From assembly GCF_009789555.1 (NCBI RefSeq), contig NZ_CP046902.1, positions 1,228,001 through 1,292,000 on the forward strand: a DNA stretch of 64,000 nucleotides, in the 5' to 3' direction. Below are positions 54,301 through 62,307 of the stretch, one piece after another. The position numbers and the translations under genes are program-made. Source of the stretch: Stutzerimonas stutzeri (GTDB lineage: Bacteria; Pseudomonadota; Gammaproteobacteria; Pseudomonadales; Pseudomonadaceae). How positions within the stretch are numbered: position 1 is the stretch's first letter; every line of letters starts with the position of its first letter. The notes beneath the pieces were generated by a model. The model saw only the letters and a list, made by a program, of their open reading frames with translations, was not told where the DNA came from and searched no databases.

Positions 54301-55813
54301 CCTGGCTCAGCTGATTTTCGACCTCAAGCAGGTCAATCCGACCGCGTTGGTGTCCGTCAAACTGGTCGCCGAACCCGGTGTGGGGACTATCGCCGCCGGG
54401 GTCGCCAAGGCCTACGCAGACCTGATCACCATCTCAGGTTATGACGGCGGTACCGGTGCCTCGCCGCTGACATCCATCCGCTATGCGGGCTCGCCATGGG
54501 AGCTCGGTCTGGCAGAGACGCACCAGACCCTGCGTGGCAACGATCTGCGCGGCAAAGTCCGGGTGCAAACCGATGGTGGCCTGAAAACCGGCCTCGATGT
54601 GGTCAAGGCCGCGATCCTGGGGGCCGAGAGCTTCGGCTTCGGTACGGCGCCGATGATTGCGCTGGGCTGCAAATACCTGCGCATCTGCCATCTGAACAAC
54701 TGCGCCACCGGCGTCGCCACGCAGAATGACCAGTTGCGCAAGGACCACTTCATCGGCACGGTAGACATGGTGGTGAACTTCTTCCGGTTCGTCGCCGAGG
54801 AGACCCGTGAATGGCTGGCCAAATTGGGCGTGCGCAGCTTGCAGGATCTGATCGGGCGTACCGATCTGCTCGAAATGCTGCCCGGTGAGACTGCCAAACA
54901 GAACCATCTCGACCTGACCCCTCTGCTCGGCAGCGATCATATTCCGGCCGACAAGCCGCAGTTCTGCCAAGTGGAGAAGAATCCACCGTTCGACCAGGGC
55001 CTGCTGGCCGAGGAGATGGTCAAGCTGGCGCGTGGCGCCATTGACGCCAAGAGCGGCGGTGAGTTCGAACTGGACATCTGCAACTGCGATCGCTCCATCG
55101 GCGCGCGTGTCTCTGGCGAAATTGCCAAGGTCCACGGAAACCAGGGCATGAAGGATGCGCCGATCACGTTCCGCTTCAAGGGCACGGCGGGCCAGAGCTT
55201 CGGCGTGTGGAATGCCGGTGGCCTGCACCTGTACCTGGAAGGGGATGCCAACGATTACGTCGGCAAAGGCATGACCGGCGGCAAGCTGGTCATTACCCAG
55301 CCCAAGAGCAGCGGATTCGAATCGCAGGATTCGGCGATCGTCGGTAACACCTGCCTTTACGGGGCCACCGGCGGCAAGTTGTTCGCGGGCGGTACGGCTG
55401 GCGAGCGCTTCGCCGTCCGTAACTCGGGGGCGCATGCGGTCGTGGAAGGTACCGGCGATCACTGCTGCGAGTACATGACGGGCGGTTTCGTCTGCGTGCT
55501 GGGCAAGACCGGCTACAACTTCGGTTCCGGCATGACCGGCGGTTTCGCCTACGTCCTCGACATGGATAACAGTTTCGTCGATCGGGTGAACAACGAGCTG
55601 GTCAACCTGCAGCGCATCACGGGTGAGGCGATGGAAGCCCACCGTAGCCATCTGCAAGAGGTGCTGCGCGAGTATGTCGCCGAAACCGGCAGCGCCTGGG
55701 GCGAGAAACTCCTGGAGAATCTGGACGACTACCTGCGTCGCTTCTGGCTGGTCAAGCCGAAAGCGGCCAACCTGGCGTCATTGCTGTCGACCACTCGGGC
55801 CAACCCCCAATAA
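51365..55813 (+). CDS. gltB: Glutamate synthase large subunit
   Basis: NADPH-dependent GOGAT alpha chain, making two glutamates from glutamine and 2-oxoglutarate. The 1482-residue product begins MRAGLFRPEEFKDNCGFGLI; the 14-residue propeptide is cleaved to expose C15, the amidotransferase nucleophile. It has the GATase-2 domain, a central domain, the FMN synthase barrel with 3Fe-4S cysteines (CHLNNCATGVATQ region), and a C-terminal glycine-rich beta-helix (GNTCLYGATGGKLFAGGTAG). GGAG lies six bases before the ATG; a GTG two codons earlier is in frame. It is transcribed with gltD. Confidence 0.98.
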   Translation: MRAGLFRPEEFKDNCGFGLIAHMQGEASHHLLQTAIQSLTCMTHRGGINADGKTGDGCGLLMQKPDAFLRAMARQHFEADLPALYAVGMIFLSQDATKADAARAQLNEEIAAQGLTLVGWREVPVDTTVLGRLALERLPRIEQVFVSAEGLSEREFGIKLFFARRRAEVALAGDREFYVCSLSDKDIIYKGLMMPADLAQFYPDLGDERLATAICVFHQRFSTNTMPQWPLAQPFRFLAHNGEINTITGNRNWAQARRLKFANELLPNLESLDPLVNRTGSDSSSMDNMLELLVTGGMDLFRGLRMIIPPAWQNVETMDPDLRAFYEFNSMHMEPWDGPAGVVLTDGRHAVCLLDRNGLRPARWVTTTNGYITLASEVGVWDYKPEDVIAKGRVGPGQILAVDTETGQVLHTDDIDNRLKSQHPYKKWLRQNALRIQSTLDDNDHGSAFYDADQLKQYMKMFQVTFEERDQVLRPLAEQGQEAVGSMGDDTPMAVLSRRVRSPFDYFRQQFAQVTNPPIDPLRESIVMSLETCLGAERNVFEETADHANRAILTTPVISPAKWRTIMELDRPGFERHLIDLNYDESIGLEAAVRSIADQAEEAVRSGKVMLILSDRNIMPGKLPVHASLAVGAVHHRLIETGLRCDCNILVETATARDPHHFAVLIGFGATAVYPFLAFEVLGDLIRTGEVLGDLYEVFKHYRKGISKGLLKIISKMGISTITSYRGAQLFEAVGLADEIVDMSFRGVASRIKGARFADLEAEQKALAAEAWSQRKPIQQGGLLKFVYGGEYHAYNPDVVAALQVAVQEGDYSRFKEYTTLVDQRPAAMLRDLLKLKESDQPLALEEVEPLEQILKRFDSAGISLGALSPEAHEAIAEAMNRIGARSNSGEGGEDPSRYGTSRSSKIKQVATGRFGVTPEYLVNAEVLQIKVAQGAKPGEGGQLPGGKVNGLIAKLRYAVPGVTLISPPPHHDIYSIEDLAQLIFDLKQVNPTALVSVKLVAEPGVGTIAAGVAKAYADLITISGYDGGTGASPLTSIRYAGSPWELGLAETHQTLRGNDLRGKVRVQTDGGLKTGLDVVKAAILGAESFGFGTAPMIALGCKYLRICHLNNCATGVATQNDQLRKDHFIGTVDMVVNFFRFVAEETREWLAKLGVRSLQDLIGRTDLLEMLPGETAKQNHLDLTPLLGSDHIPADKPQFCQVEKNPPFDQGLLAEEMVKLARGAIDAKSGGEFELDICNCDRSIGARVSGEIAKVHGNQGMKDAPITFRFKGTAGQSFGVWNAGGLHLYLEGDANDYVGKGMTGGKLVITQPKSSGFESQDSAIVGNTCLYGATGGKLFAGGTAGERFAVRNSGAHAVVEGTGDHCCEYMTGGFVCVLGKTGYNFGSGMTGGFAYVLDMDNSFVDRVNNELVNLQRITGEAMEAHRSHLQEVLREYVAETGSAWGEKLLENLDDYLRRFWLVKPKAANLASLLSTTRANPQ

Positions 55814-55878
55814 CAAGCAGATTCAAGCGGCAAGCCTCGACATGAGTTCGAGGCCCGCCCCGCTCCGTGATTGTCATG

Positions 55879-55906
55879 CAGCTTGCAGCCTTGGGCTTGC
55901 GGCTGC
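55879..55906 (+). repeat. Imperfect hairpin between gltB and gltD
   Basis: GCAGC and GCTGC end arms enclose a partly paired GC-rich core built of repeated GCTTGCAGCC/GGCTTGCGGC-like units. The 110-base gap also holds CCTCGA and TCGAGG arms near 55837. It resembles a degenerate intergenic palindrome; function unknown. Confidence 0.4.
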
Positions 55907-55923
55907 CGCTAAGAGGTTTTGAA

Positions 55924-57342
55924 ATGACTGAACGTCTTAATAACGACTTCCAGTTCATCGAAGTCGGGCGCAAGGATCCGAAGAAGAAGCTGCTGCGCCA
56001 GCGCAAGAAAGAGTTCGTCGAGATCTATGAACCCTTCAAGCCACAGCAGGCTTGCGAGCAGGCACATCGCTGCCTGGGTTGCGGCAACCCCTATTGCGAA
56101 TGGAAGTGTCCGGTTCATAACTACATTCCGAACTGGCTGAAGCTGGTCTCCGAGGGCAACATCCTCGCGGCCGCCGAACTGGCGCACCAGACCAACACCC
56201 TGCCGGAAGTCTGTGGTCGCGTCTGTCCCCAGGACCGTCTGTGCGAAGGCGCCTGTACGCTCAATGATGGCTTTGGCGCGGTCACCATCGGCTCGGTAGA
56301 GAAGTACATCGCCGATACCGCGTTCGCCATGGGCTGGCGTCCGGACATGTCCAAGGTCAAGCCGACCGGCAAGAAGGTCGCGATCATCGGTGCCGGTCCG
56401 GCCGGTCTCGGGTGTGCCGACGTACTGGTGCGCAGCGGCGTGACGCCGGTCGTCTTCGACAAGAACCCGGAAATCGGCGGCCTGCTGACCTTTGGCATTC
56501 CCGAATTCAAGCTGGAAAAAAGCGTCCTTAGCCGCCGTCGCGAAATCTTCGGCGGCATGGGTATCGAATTCCGCCTGAACACTGAAGTCGGCAAGGACAT
56601 CAGCATCGAGCAATTGCTGGCCGACTACGATGCGGTCTTCATGGGCATGGGCACCTACACCTACATGAAGGGTGGCTTCCCGGGCGAAGATCTGCCGGGT
56701 GTACACGACGCGCTGGACTTCCTGATCGCCAACGTCAACCGCAACCTTGGCTTCGAAAAGTCGCCGGAAGACTTCGTCGACATGAAGGGCAAGAAGGTCG
56801 TGGTACTCGGTGGTGGCGACACGGCAATGGACTGCAACCGCACCTCCATCCGTCAGGGCGCCAAGAGCGTCACCTGCGCCTACCGGCGTGACGCGGCGAA
56901 CATGCCGGGCTCGCGCAAGGAAGTGAAGAATGCCAAGGAGGAGGGCGTCAAGTTCCTCTTCAACCGCCAGCCGATCGCGATTGTCGGTGAAGGCAAGGTC
57001 GAAGGCGTCAAAGTGGTCGAGACCCGTCTCGGCGCGCCGGACGCCCGTGGTCGCCGCAGCCCCGAGCCGATTCCGGGTTCCGAGGAAGTGTTGCCGGCCG
57101 ATGCCGTGGTCATCGCCTTCGGTTTCCGTCCGAGCCCGGCCGACTGGTTCGACGGGCAGAACATCCAGACCGACAACCAGGGCCGAGTGGTGGCGCCGGA
57201 AATGGGAGCGTTCAAGCACCAGACCAGCAACCCGAAGATCTTCGCGGGCGGCGACATGGTACGCGGCTCCGATCTGGTGGTGACGGCGATCTTCGAGGGC
57301 CGTCAGGCGGCCGAAGGGATTCTGGATTACCTGGACGTCTGA
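55924..57342 (+). CDS. gltD: Glutamate synthase small subunit
   Basis: Beta chain that passes electrons from NADPH through FAD and two 4Fe-4S clusters to GltB. The 472-residue product begins MTERLNNDFQFIEVGRKDPK; cluster cysteines lie in CLGCGNPYCEWKCPVH and VCGRVCPQDRLCEGACT, the FAD motif AIIGAGPAGLGC near 155 and the NADP motif VVLGGGDTAMDC near 300. It lies 110 bases after gltB and ends before a strong terminator. Confidence 0.97.
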   Translation: MTERLNNDFQFIEVGRKDPKKKLLRQRKKEFVEIYEPFKPQQACEQAHRCLGCGNPYCEWKCPVHNYIPNWLKLVSEGNILAAAELAHQTNTLPEVCGRVCPQDRLCEGACTLNDGFGAVTIGSVEKYIADTAFAMGWRPDMSKVKPTGKKVAIIGAGPAGLGCADVLVRSGVTPVVFDKNPEIGGLLTFGIPEFKLEKSVLSRRREIFGGMGIEFRLNTEVGKDISIEQLLADYDAVFMGMGTYTYMKGGFPGEDLPGVHDALDFLIANVNRNLGFEKSPEDFVDMKGKKVVVLGGGDTAMDCNRTSIRQGAKSVTCAYRRDAANMPGSRKEVKNAKEEGVKFLFNRQPIAIVGEGKVEGVKVVETRLGAPDARGRRSPEPIPGSEEVLPADAVVIAFGFRPSPADWFDGQNIQTDNQGRVVAPEMGAFKHQTSNPKIFAGGDMVRGSDLVVTAIFEGRQAAEGILDYLDV

Positions 57343-57458
57343 TCGATGGGTTGATCCCGCCTGCTCTGCCCACGAGCGGGGCGGTTGGATCAGACCGGGC
57401 CATCACCCCGCCAGGTTTGCAGCGCCAAGCCTGGATGACGTGAATCAAGCCCATAGAT

Positions 57459-57490
57459 AAAAGGCACGGCGCCTGCCGTGCCTTTTGTTT
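57459..57490 (+). terminator. Terminator of gltBD
   Basis: AAAAGGCACGGC and GCCGTGCCTTTT form a 12-bp perfect stem with a GCCT loop and a T-rich tail, 117 bases after the gltD stop and 45 before hemE. Confidence 0.85.
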
Positions 57491-57534
57491 TGCGCTTTGC
57501 GACAATGCCGCCACTCTTTTGCTGGAACCCAGAC

Positions 57535-58599
57535 ATGACTGCCTTGAAGAACGATCGCTTCCTCCGCGCCCTGCTCAAGCAACCTGTCGACGTCACCCCG
57601 GTGTGGATGATGCGTCAGGCCGGACGCTACCTGCCGGAATACCGGGCCAGCCGCAGCAAGGCGGGCGACTTCATGAGCCTGTGCATGAACCCCGAACTGG
57701 CCTGCGAGGTTACCCTGCAGCCGCTCGAGCGTTATCCGCTGGATGCCGCCATCCTGTTCTCGGACATTCTCACCGTGCCGGACGCCATGGGCCTGGGATT
57801 GTATTTCGAAACCGGCGAAGGGCCACGCTTCAAAAAGGTGGTCAGCAATCTGGCCGACATCGAAGCGCTGCCAATTCCGGACCCGGAGCAGGATTTGGGC
57901 TACGTGATGAATGCGGTGCGTACCATTCGCCGGGAGCTGAACGGTCGCGTGCCGTTGATTGGTTTTTCCGGCAGCCCCTGGACCCTGGCGACGTACATGG
58001 TCGAAGGCGGTTCATCGAAGGATTTCCGTAAATCCAAGGCGATGCTCTACGAAAACCCGCAGGCCATGCACGCGCTGCTCGATAAGTTGGCGCAGTCGGT
58101 GACCCGCTACCTCAACGGGCAGATCCTGGCCGGCGCGCAGGCCGTGCAGATTTTCGATTCCTGGGGCGGCAGCCTTTCCGCGGCGGCCTATCAGGAATTT
58201 TCCCTGGCCTATATGCAGAAGATTATCGACGGCCTGATCCGCGAGCACGACGGCCGCCGCGTCCCGGTGATTCTGTTCACCAAGGGCGGCGGTCTATGGC
58301 TCGAGTCGATGGCCGAAACCGGCGCCGAAGCGCTCGGGCTCGACTGGACATGCGACATCGGCAATGCGCGGGCGCGGGTGGGCGAGAAGGTTGCGTTGCA
58401 GGGCAACATGGACCCGAGCGTGCTGTTCGCCAAGCCGGAGGCGATCCGTGCCGAGGTCGGGCGCATTCTTGCGAGCTTCGGTCAGGGCGAAGGCCACGTA
58501 TTCAATCTGGGCCACGGCATCACGCCAGAAGTGGACCCGGCGCATGCCGGTGCTTTCATCGAGTCGGTGCATGAATTGTCGGCCCGTTATCACGGCTGA
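57535..58599 (+). CDS. hemE: Uroporphyrinogen decarboxylase
   Basis: Converts uroporphyrinogen III to coproporphyrinogen III in haem synthesis. The 354-residue product begins MTALKNDRFLRALLKQPVDV and has the signature WMMRQAGRYLPEYR near residues 23-36 and GFSGSPWTLATYM near 142, with the SDILTVPDAMG segment carrying the catalytic aspartate. The ATG at 57535 gives the standard length. An intrinsic terminator follows. Confidence 0.97.
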   Translation: MTALKNDRFLRALLKQPVDVTPVWMMRQAGRYLPEYRASRSKAGDFMSLCMNPELACEVTLQPLERYPLDAAILFSDILTVPDAMGLGLYFETGEGPRFKKVVSNLADIEALPIPDPEQDLGYVMNAVRTIRRELNGRVPLIGFSGSPWTLATYMVEGGSSKDFRKSKAMLYENPQAMHALLDKLAQSVTRYLNGQILAGAQAVQIFDSWGGSLSAAAYQEFSLAYMQKIIDGLIREHDGRRVPVILFTKGGGLWLESMAETGAEALGLDWTCDIGNARARVGEKVALQGNMDPSVLFAKPEAIRAEVGRILASFGQGEGHVFNLGHGITPEVDPAHAGAFIESVHELSARYHG

Positions 58600-58616
58600 A
58601 AGCGCCATTGGTGAAC

Positions 58617-58644
58617 AAGAGCCGCTTATCGCGGCTCTTTTCAT
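58617..58644. terminator. Terminator of hemE, possibly bidirectional
   Basis: AAGAGCCGC and GCGGCTCTT pair over 9 bases with a TTATC loop and TTTC tail after the hemE stop; it also lies at the 3' end of the convergent gene. Confidence 0.85.
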
Positions 58645-58938
58645 TCAGGGCTGTTGGTAATGCCCGGGCGTGGTGCCAGGCTTATGCTCATGGATCAGCT
58701 TGGTCACACGGATATCGGTGATGCCGAGGACCTCGGCCTGCTCCAGCAGTTTGGCCTCATCGGCGTCCGCCTCGGGCATGACCAGGCTGTTCTCGGCATC
58801 GCCGTTATGCAGTTCGATCAGGTGCCGCGCGGCACTGCCTTGCGACATGCGCTCTTCGTCGGACTCGATGATCTGAACGCGTGGGTCGTTCTGGAAAATG
58901 TAATTGAGTTCGAACTTGTGGGTCGACTTTCCGAACAT
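58645..58938 (-). CDS. Small acidic hypothetical protein
   Basis: Predicts 97 residues beginning MFGKSTHKFELNYIFQNDPR, soluble, acidic in the middle (PEADADEAKLLEQAEVLG) and histidine-containing at the end. No known domain, signal peptide or membrane segment is recognised. An AGGAGCCGT-type site precedes the ATG. It stands alone, convergent with hemE; 124 bases separate it from the lipoprotein gene upstream of it on the same strand. Confidence 0.65.
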   Translation of the reverse strand: MFGKSTHKFELNYIFQNDPRVQIIESDEERMSQGSAARHLIELHNGDAENSLVMPEADADEAKLLEQAEVLGITDIRVTKLIHEHKPGTTPGHYQQP

Positions 58939-59019
58939 GGACGGCTCCTCGAGTGATAACAGACTCTGCCTCTGTTGACTCGTCGGTCAGTTCGTCGTTC
59001 CCGCTCAGGAGCCAGGAAG

Positions 59020-59047
59020 GGTAACCGCCGGACTGGCGGCGGTTACC
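59020..59047 (-). repeat. Inverted repeat after the lipoprotein gene
   Basis: GGTAACCGCC (59020-59029) and GGCGGTTACC (59038-59047) form a perfect 10-bp stem with an 8-base loop just beyond the stop at 59063. No T-run follows on the reverse strand. Confidence 0.5.
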
Positions 59048-59062
59048 GCGCGAGGGCCTCGG

Positions 59063-59872
59063 CTACTTGACCGTGGCCAGTTGCCCCCTGAGTGCCACGG
59101 CGGCGATGAGAGTCCCCGCGCGGCATTCGTAGCGCGTTGCGTCACGGTGCACATCGCGCTTGTGGTAGCTGACGATGTCCACCACGGCGTTGGCGCCGGC
59201 CTGCTTCGCTGCGTTTTGCAACGCGGCCAGGGCCGATTGCAGAGCCCAATCGCACGCTTGCTGGTCGCTCTTGTTCGATGCGTTGGTTTTCCGGCTGCTG
59301 GTTACGCTTCGCATCCTGTGCACCTCGCCAGTGACTGGCGAGCCGTCCAGGTGGAAGGTCACGCTACCGTCCAGCGTTCCGCTATCGAGCCCACGCTGGA
59401 TGCCGCTGGCAAAATCGAAATAGGCGACGTCACCGTTGCCGCTGCCCTGCTCGATGATCCCGAGATGGTCGACGGACTCGATTATCGGGTTCACGTCCAG
59501 CTCTTTGAGAATATTGTCGCGCAACCGGTTGACCCAGCGATTGTAGTTACGATGAATCTTGCCGTTCTTCTGGTCCAGGCCCCAACTGCTGCGGTAATTG
59601 ATCTGGAAAGAGGTGCTGGTATACGGAATATCCACTTCTGCGTGGTGACGAGCCCGCACCGTGATTGCAGCTTTGACCATGCCCGGCTGCAAGGACTGGA
59701 CCTTCCACTGACGATCATTCAATGCGGTCACGATGGCGCGTTGCATCTGCCGGTCGCTGAGCTGCATGTCTGCGGCGAACTGCTCCTGGGCGTTGTAGAT
59801 GGGCTTGCTGGTACATCCCACGATCAGCAGGCATAGCACGGGGGCGAGTAACAGCCGGTACAGGTGAGTCAT
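59063..59872 (-). CDS. Predicted lipoprotein of unknown function
   Basis: Predicts 269 residues with a lipoprotein signal peptide (MTHLYRLLLAPVLCLLIVGC; C20 in the lipobox IVGC). An alpha/beta region (about 30-110, with MQRAIVTALNDRQWKVQSLQ) resembles small domains seen in other Gram-negative lipoproteins, and the C-terminal GANAVVDIVSYHKRD to CRAGTLIAAVALRG stretch recalls YbjQ-like assembly domains. Database names such as 'excinuclease ATPase subunit' for relatives look like misannotation, since no ATPase motif is present. GGAG lies eight bases before the ATG. It follows the ape genes by 31 bases, so it may be part of that operon. Function unknown. Confidence 0.75.
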   Translation of the reverse strand: MTHLYRLLLAPVLCLLIVGCTSKPIYNAQEQFAADMQLSDRQMQRAIVTALNDRQWKVQSLQPGMVKAAITVRARHHAEVDIPYTSTSFQINYRSSWGLDQKNGKIHRNYNRWVNRLRDNILKELDVNPIIESVDHLGIIEQGSGNGDVAYFDFASGIQRGLDSGTLDGSVTFHLDGSPVTGEVHRMRSVTSSRKTNASNKSDQQACDWALQSALAALQNAAKQAGANAVVDIVSYHKRDVHRDATRYECRAGTLIAAVALRGQLATVK

Positions 59873-59903
59873 TCCTTCTACTCCAATAGTCGTGGTGATG
59901 TGC

Positions 59904-61130
59904 TCAGGCCCAGCGCCGAAAAATCAACGAGGTGTTGATACCGCCGAAGGCGAAATTGTTGTTCATGACGAACTCGTGCTGCATGGTGCGCGGTGCATCG
60001 ACGAGGTAGTCCAGCTCACCGCAGCGGGGGTCGATGCGGTCGAGATTGAGCGTGTGGATATAGCGGTCGCGGTTCATCATTTCGATGCTGAACCAGGATT
60101 CCAGCGCGCCACAGGCGCCCAGCGTATGGCCGAAAAAACTCTTCTGCGAGCTGATCGGCATGCCACTGCCGAACAGGGACTGGGTCGCCAGCGTCTCGGC
60201 GATGTCACCTTGTTCGGTGGCTGTGCCGTGGCCGTTGACGTAGCCAATGGCGTCAGGCTGCAAAGCCGCATCTTCCAGGGCCAGCTCCATGGCGCGGCGC
60301 ATCGTCAGTTGCTCCGGTTTGGTGGCGTGCTGACCGTCGGCGTTGCTGCCGAAACCCACCAGTTCGGCGTGAATGGTGGCGCCGCGCGCCAGCGCGTGTT
60401 CGAGTGATTCGAGCACCAGCATGCCGGCGCCTTCGCCGATCACCAGACCGTCTCGGCCGGCGTCGTAGGGGCGTGGAGAGGTGTGCGGCGCATCGTTTTT
60501 CAGACTGGTCGCATAGAGCGCGTCGAAGACCATGGCTTCGGTTGCGCAAAGCTCTTCGGCGCCGCCGGCCAGCATCATCGGCACACGGCCGAACTTGATG
60601 GCTTCGTAGGCGTAACCGATGCCCTGGCTGCCGCTGGTGCAAGCGCTGGACGTGGGGATTACCCGACCGGTCAGGCCAAAGAAAATGCTGATATTGGCCG
60701 CCGTGGTGTGCGGCATCATGCGGATGTAGGAGTTGGCGTTCAGCCCGTCGGCCACACTGTTGAGCAGCATGTTGCCGAACGCCTTGATCTCCTCGGTGCT
60801 GCCGGTCGAGGAGCCGCAGGCGACGCCCATGCGGCCGTCGCGGATCGACGAATCATCAAGCAGGCCGGCATCTTCGAGTGCCTGCTCGGCGGCCTTCACG
60901 GATAACCGCGAGACCCGTCCCATGCTGCGTAGCTGCTTGCGCGTCCAGTGGCCGGGCACGACGAAATCGTCCACCGGCCCGGCCAGGCGGGTGTTGAGCT
61001 CGGTGAAACGGTCCCACTCGTGCATATAGCGGATGCCACTGCGGTTGCGGCTGAAGTTCGCTTCGATGGACGTCCAATCGTTGCCCAGCGAGGTAATGCC
61101 GGCCATGCCGGTGACGACGACACGCTTCAT
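59904..61130 (-). CDS. apeR: Beta-ketoacyl-ACP synthase, ApeR-like
   Basis: FabF-type condensing enzyme of 408 residues. The catalytic triad is complete: Cys in SSACTSGSQGIG, His in VNGHGTATEQGD and His in KSFFGHTLGACGALE. Such enzymes extend an ACP-bound chain with malonyl-ACP. The order with a ketoreductase, dehydratase, second synthase and DUF3261 lipoprotein matches the end of aryl polyene clusters, where ApeR is a ketosynthase. The ATG at 61130 overlaps the TGA of the ketoreductase by one base (TGATG); a GTG at 61136 is also possible. The role in pigment synthesis is inference from context. Confidence 0.88.
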   Translation of the reverse strand: MKRVVVTGMAGITSLGNDWTSIEANFSRNRSGIRYMHEWDRFTELNTRLAGPVDDFVVPGHWTRKQLRSMGRVSRLSVKAAEQALEDAGLLDDSSIRDGRMGVACGSSTGSTEEIKAFGNMLLNSVADGLNANSYIRMMPHTTAANISIFFGLTGRVIPTSSACTSGSQGIGYAYEAIKFGRVPMMLAGGAEELCATEAMVFDALYATSLKNDAPHTSPRPYDAGRDGLVIGEGAGMLVLESLEHALARGATIHAELVGFGSNADGQHATKPEQLTMRRAMELALEDAALQPDAIGYVNGHGTATEQGDIAETLATQSLFGSGMPISSQKSFFGHTLGACGALESWFSIEMMNRDRYIHTLNLDRIDPRCGELDYLVDAPRTMQHEFVMNNNFAFGGINTSLIFRRWA

Positions 61131-61858
61131 CAGCACAGCCCGCCGTTGACGGCCAGCACCTGGCGGGTGATGTAGCTGGCTTCATCAGACATCAGGAAAT
61201 TGACCGCGCCGGCGACCTCCTCGGGAGTGCCCATGCGCTGCGCAGGAATCAGCTTGAGCATGTCGGCGATGGGCAGGTCTTCACTGAGCATGTCGGTGTC
61301 GATCAGTCCCGGTGCAACGCAATTGACGGTGATCTGTCGTTTACCCAGCTCGATGGCCAGGGCTTTGGCGGCGCCGATCACGCCGGCCTTGGACGCGCTG
61401 TAATTGACCTGCCCCCGATTGCCGATCAGCCCCGATACCGAGGTGATGCAGACGATTCGCCCCGGCTGGCGGCGACGGATCATCGGCATGGTCAGCGGCT
61501 GCAGGACATTGTAGAAACCGTCGAGGTTGGTCCGCAGGACCTGGTCCCAGTCGTCATCGCTCAACGCCGGGAAGGCCCCGTCGCGGGTGAGGCCGGCGTT
61601 GCAGACCACGCCGTAGCAGGCGCCGTGCGCTTCGACGTCTGCCTCCAGTTGCGCCCGACATTGCGGGCGGTCGGCGACATCGAATTGCAGGATGCGCGCC
61701 TGGCGGCCCATCTCCTGAATCTGCGCCTGGACAGCCTGCGCCTCGTCCCGCCGGGTGCGGCAGTGCAGGATGATATCGTGACCGCTGCGCGCCAGGCGCA
61801 AGGCGATGGCGCGACCAATGCCACGGCTGGAGCCGGTGACGAGAATGCTTTTGCTCAT
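61130..61858 (-). CDS. apeQ: 3-ketoacyl-ACP reductase, ApeQ-like
   Basis: FabG-type short-chain dehydrogenase of 242 residues that reduces beta-ketoacyl-ACP with NADPH. It has the TGSSRGIGRAIA cofactor motif at 9-20, the NAG motif in VVCNAGLTRD and the catalytic Ser-Tyr-Lys in VSGLIGNRGQVNYSASKAG. Its start overlaps the dehydratase stop by four bases and its stop overlaps the next synthase start, so the four enzymes are translationally coupled. It would reduce the growing polyene intermediates in each cycle. Confidence 0.9.
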   Translation of the reverse strand: MSKSILVTGSSRGIGRAIALRLARSGHDIILHCRTRRDEAQAVQAQIQEMGRQARILQFDVADRPQCRAQLEADVEAHGACYGVVCNAGLTRDGAFPALSDDDWDQVLRTNLDGFYNVLQPLTMPMIRRRQPGRIVCITSVSGLIGNRGQVNYSASKAGVIGAAKALAIELGKRQITVNCVAPGLIDTDMLSEDLPIADMLKLIPAQRMGTPEEVAGAVNFLMSDEASYITRQVLAVNGGLC

Positions 61859-62307
61859 GGGGTGGGCTCTTGAAGATAGCTCGCCACTTCAGGCGGGCGA
61901 TAAACGTTCAGGCGCGCCTCGGCATGGATGCCGGGCCCGTCAAGATGGCATTCGAACACACCCATGCCATTGTCATCGCGCAGCGAACACAGCGCGCGGA
62001 TGCGTAGCACGGTGCCGAGCGGAAATCGCTCGACATTGCATTGAAAGCTGCGCGTGCCCAGGAGAAAACCCAATTCCACCGGCAGCCCGGCCTGGCGCGC
62101 CTGGCACCCGGCGAACGCGGCAACCGCCTGGGCCATGATCTCGATGCCGACCCAGGCGGGCAGGCTGCCGTCGGGCAGGTTGAACAATCCGCCGGGCTTG
62201 ACCTGCAAGCGTGCATCGATGCCGTGCGCGTCGAAGCCCTCGACCGTGTCGAGCAGGATCATGTCGCCCGCATGGGGCACCAGCTCGGCGACTGGCCAAT
62301 CGATCAT
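61855..62307 (-). CDS. apeP: Hotdog-fold 3-hydroxyacyl-ACP dehydratase, ApeP-like
   Basis: Predicts 150 residues with a FabA/FabZ-like hotdog fold: the catalytic histidine lies in LVPHAGDMILLD near residue 12 and the acidic residue in AWVGIEIMAQAVAAFAG on the central helix. Removal of water without later reduction by an enoyl reductase would leave conjugated double bases in the chain, consistent with polyene synthesis. No enoyl reductase is present in the visible cluster. It overlaps both neighbours by four bases. Confidence 0.88.
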   Translation of the reverse strand: MIDWPVAELVPHAGDMILLDTVEGFDAHGIDARLQVKPGGLFNLPDGSLPAWVGIEIMAQAVAAFAGCQARQAGLPVELGFLLGTRSFQCNVERFPLGTVLRIRALCSLRDDNGMGVFECHLDGPGIHAEARLNVYRPPEVASYLQEPTP

